Below are positions 13,712 through 15,113 of a stretch of 15,113 nucleotides of DNA, piece after piece. Every line of letters starts with the position of its first letter. Position 1 is the first letter of the stretch. Position numbers and translations under genes: made by a program. Source of the DNA: DASQVO01 sp035640715 (GTDB lineage: Bacteria; Actinomycetota; Actinomycetes; Streptosporangiales; Streptosporangiaceae); NCBI GenBank assembly GCA_035640715.1, contig DASQVO010000161.1, positions 1-15,113 of the forward strand, read 5' to 3'. The notes under the pieces are model-generated. The model ran no database searches, was not told where the DNA came from, and worked only from the letters and a program-made list of their open reading frames with translations.

Positions 13712-14027
13712 GCTATGCGCTTGCGCGGCCGGCGCGGCTCGATCTCGAATCCTTTGCCCGTGCCGCCGGGCTCCATCCCGATCTGGTGCGCCGTTTCGTC
13801 GCGGCGGGCGTTCTCGACGCGTGGCGGGACTCCACCGGTGCCCTGTGGTTCTCTCCGCGGCAACTGGCCACCGTGTACCGGATTCAGCGGCTCCGGGCCG
13901 GGTTCGCGCTCAACTATGCCGCCCTCGGCCTGGTCATCGATCTGCTGGACCGGATCGAGGCACTGGAGGCGGCCATGCGGAAACGCCCCTACCCTGCCGA
14001 ACCCCCATCCCCTGCCGGAGGCCGGAC

Positions 14028-14037
<10 letters not shown>
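13708..14037 (+). CDS. cbpM: CbpM-like chaperone modulator (MerR-type helix-turn-helix fold)
   Basis: A 109-residue protein with an N-terminal MerR-like winged helix: LDLESFARAAGLHPDLVRRF (11-30), VAAGVLDAWRDSTGALWFS (31-49), RQLATVYRIQRLRAGFALN (51-69). A helix follows, YAALGLVIDLLDRIEALEAAM (70-90), with a short proline-rich tail. In E. coli, CbpM is encoded after cbpA and binds the CbpA J-domain, blocking its work with DnaK. Position and layout match that here. It sits where Actinomycetota normally have hspR, but lacks HspR features such as the VYVIS start and the LRQYDRLGLVSP recognition helix, so I read it as CbpM-like. It could still bind DNA and regulate the operon. Start GTG 13708 overlaps the dnaJ stop (GTGA); its end overlaps clpB by ten bases. 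Confidence 0.8.

Positions 14038-15113
<1,076 letters not shown>

Overview
High-GC window of Actinomycetota type: nearly all third codon positions are G or C, GTG starts are common, and genes often overlap by the 4 bases GTGA. The gene set fits this: a dapA-RNase J pair, a LuxR-type STAND ATPase regulator, a DUF1931 protein, and a dnaK-grpE-J-protein run with a MerR-fold protein after the J-protein. The order within the phylum cannot be fixed from the sequence. No phage, IS element, CRISPR array, tRNA or rRNA was seen.

Left part (1-5190): the 3' end of an acyl-CoA dehydrogenase-like gene meets, tail to tail, an operon dapA > rnj on the minus strand (lysine/diaminopimelate synthesis and the 5'-exo/endoribonuclease J). 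Between dapA and the divergent radC lies a decayed piece of an IclR-family regulator. radC then converges on a complete long-chain-type acyl-CoA dehydrogenase gene.

Middle part (5190-9040), all minus strand: a 948-residue LuxR/LAL regulator, a DUF1931 histone-fold protein, and an aldo/keto reductase reduced to its two ends by an internal deletion. A perfect 32-bp palindrome follows. A gene-free region of about 640 bp (9043-9681) separates the regulator from the chaperone genes. It holds a 20-bp palindrome, a 19-bp direct repeat next to hsp20, and four CGTACG hexamers.

Right part (9682-15113), all plus strand: hsp20, dnaK, grpE, a J-protein without zinc finger (CbpA type), a CbpM-like MerR-fold protein, and the first 362 codons of clpB. 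From dnaK to clpB the genes touch or overlap (+1, -1, -4 and -10 bases), so they are almost certainly one translationally coupled operon. Together they would form a holding (Hsp20), folding (DnaK/GrpE/J-protein) and disaggregating (ClpB) set. The place where actinobacterial dnaK operons usually carry hspR is taken by a CbpM-like protein, and no HAIR (HspR) or CIRCE (HrcA) operator could be found by eye. How the operon is regulated is therefore the main open question of the window.
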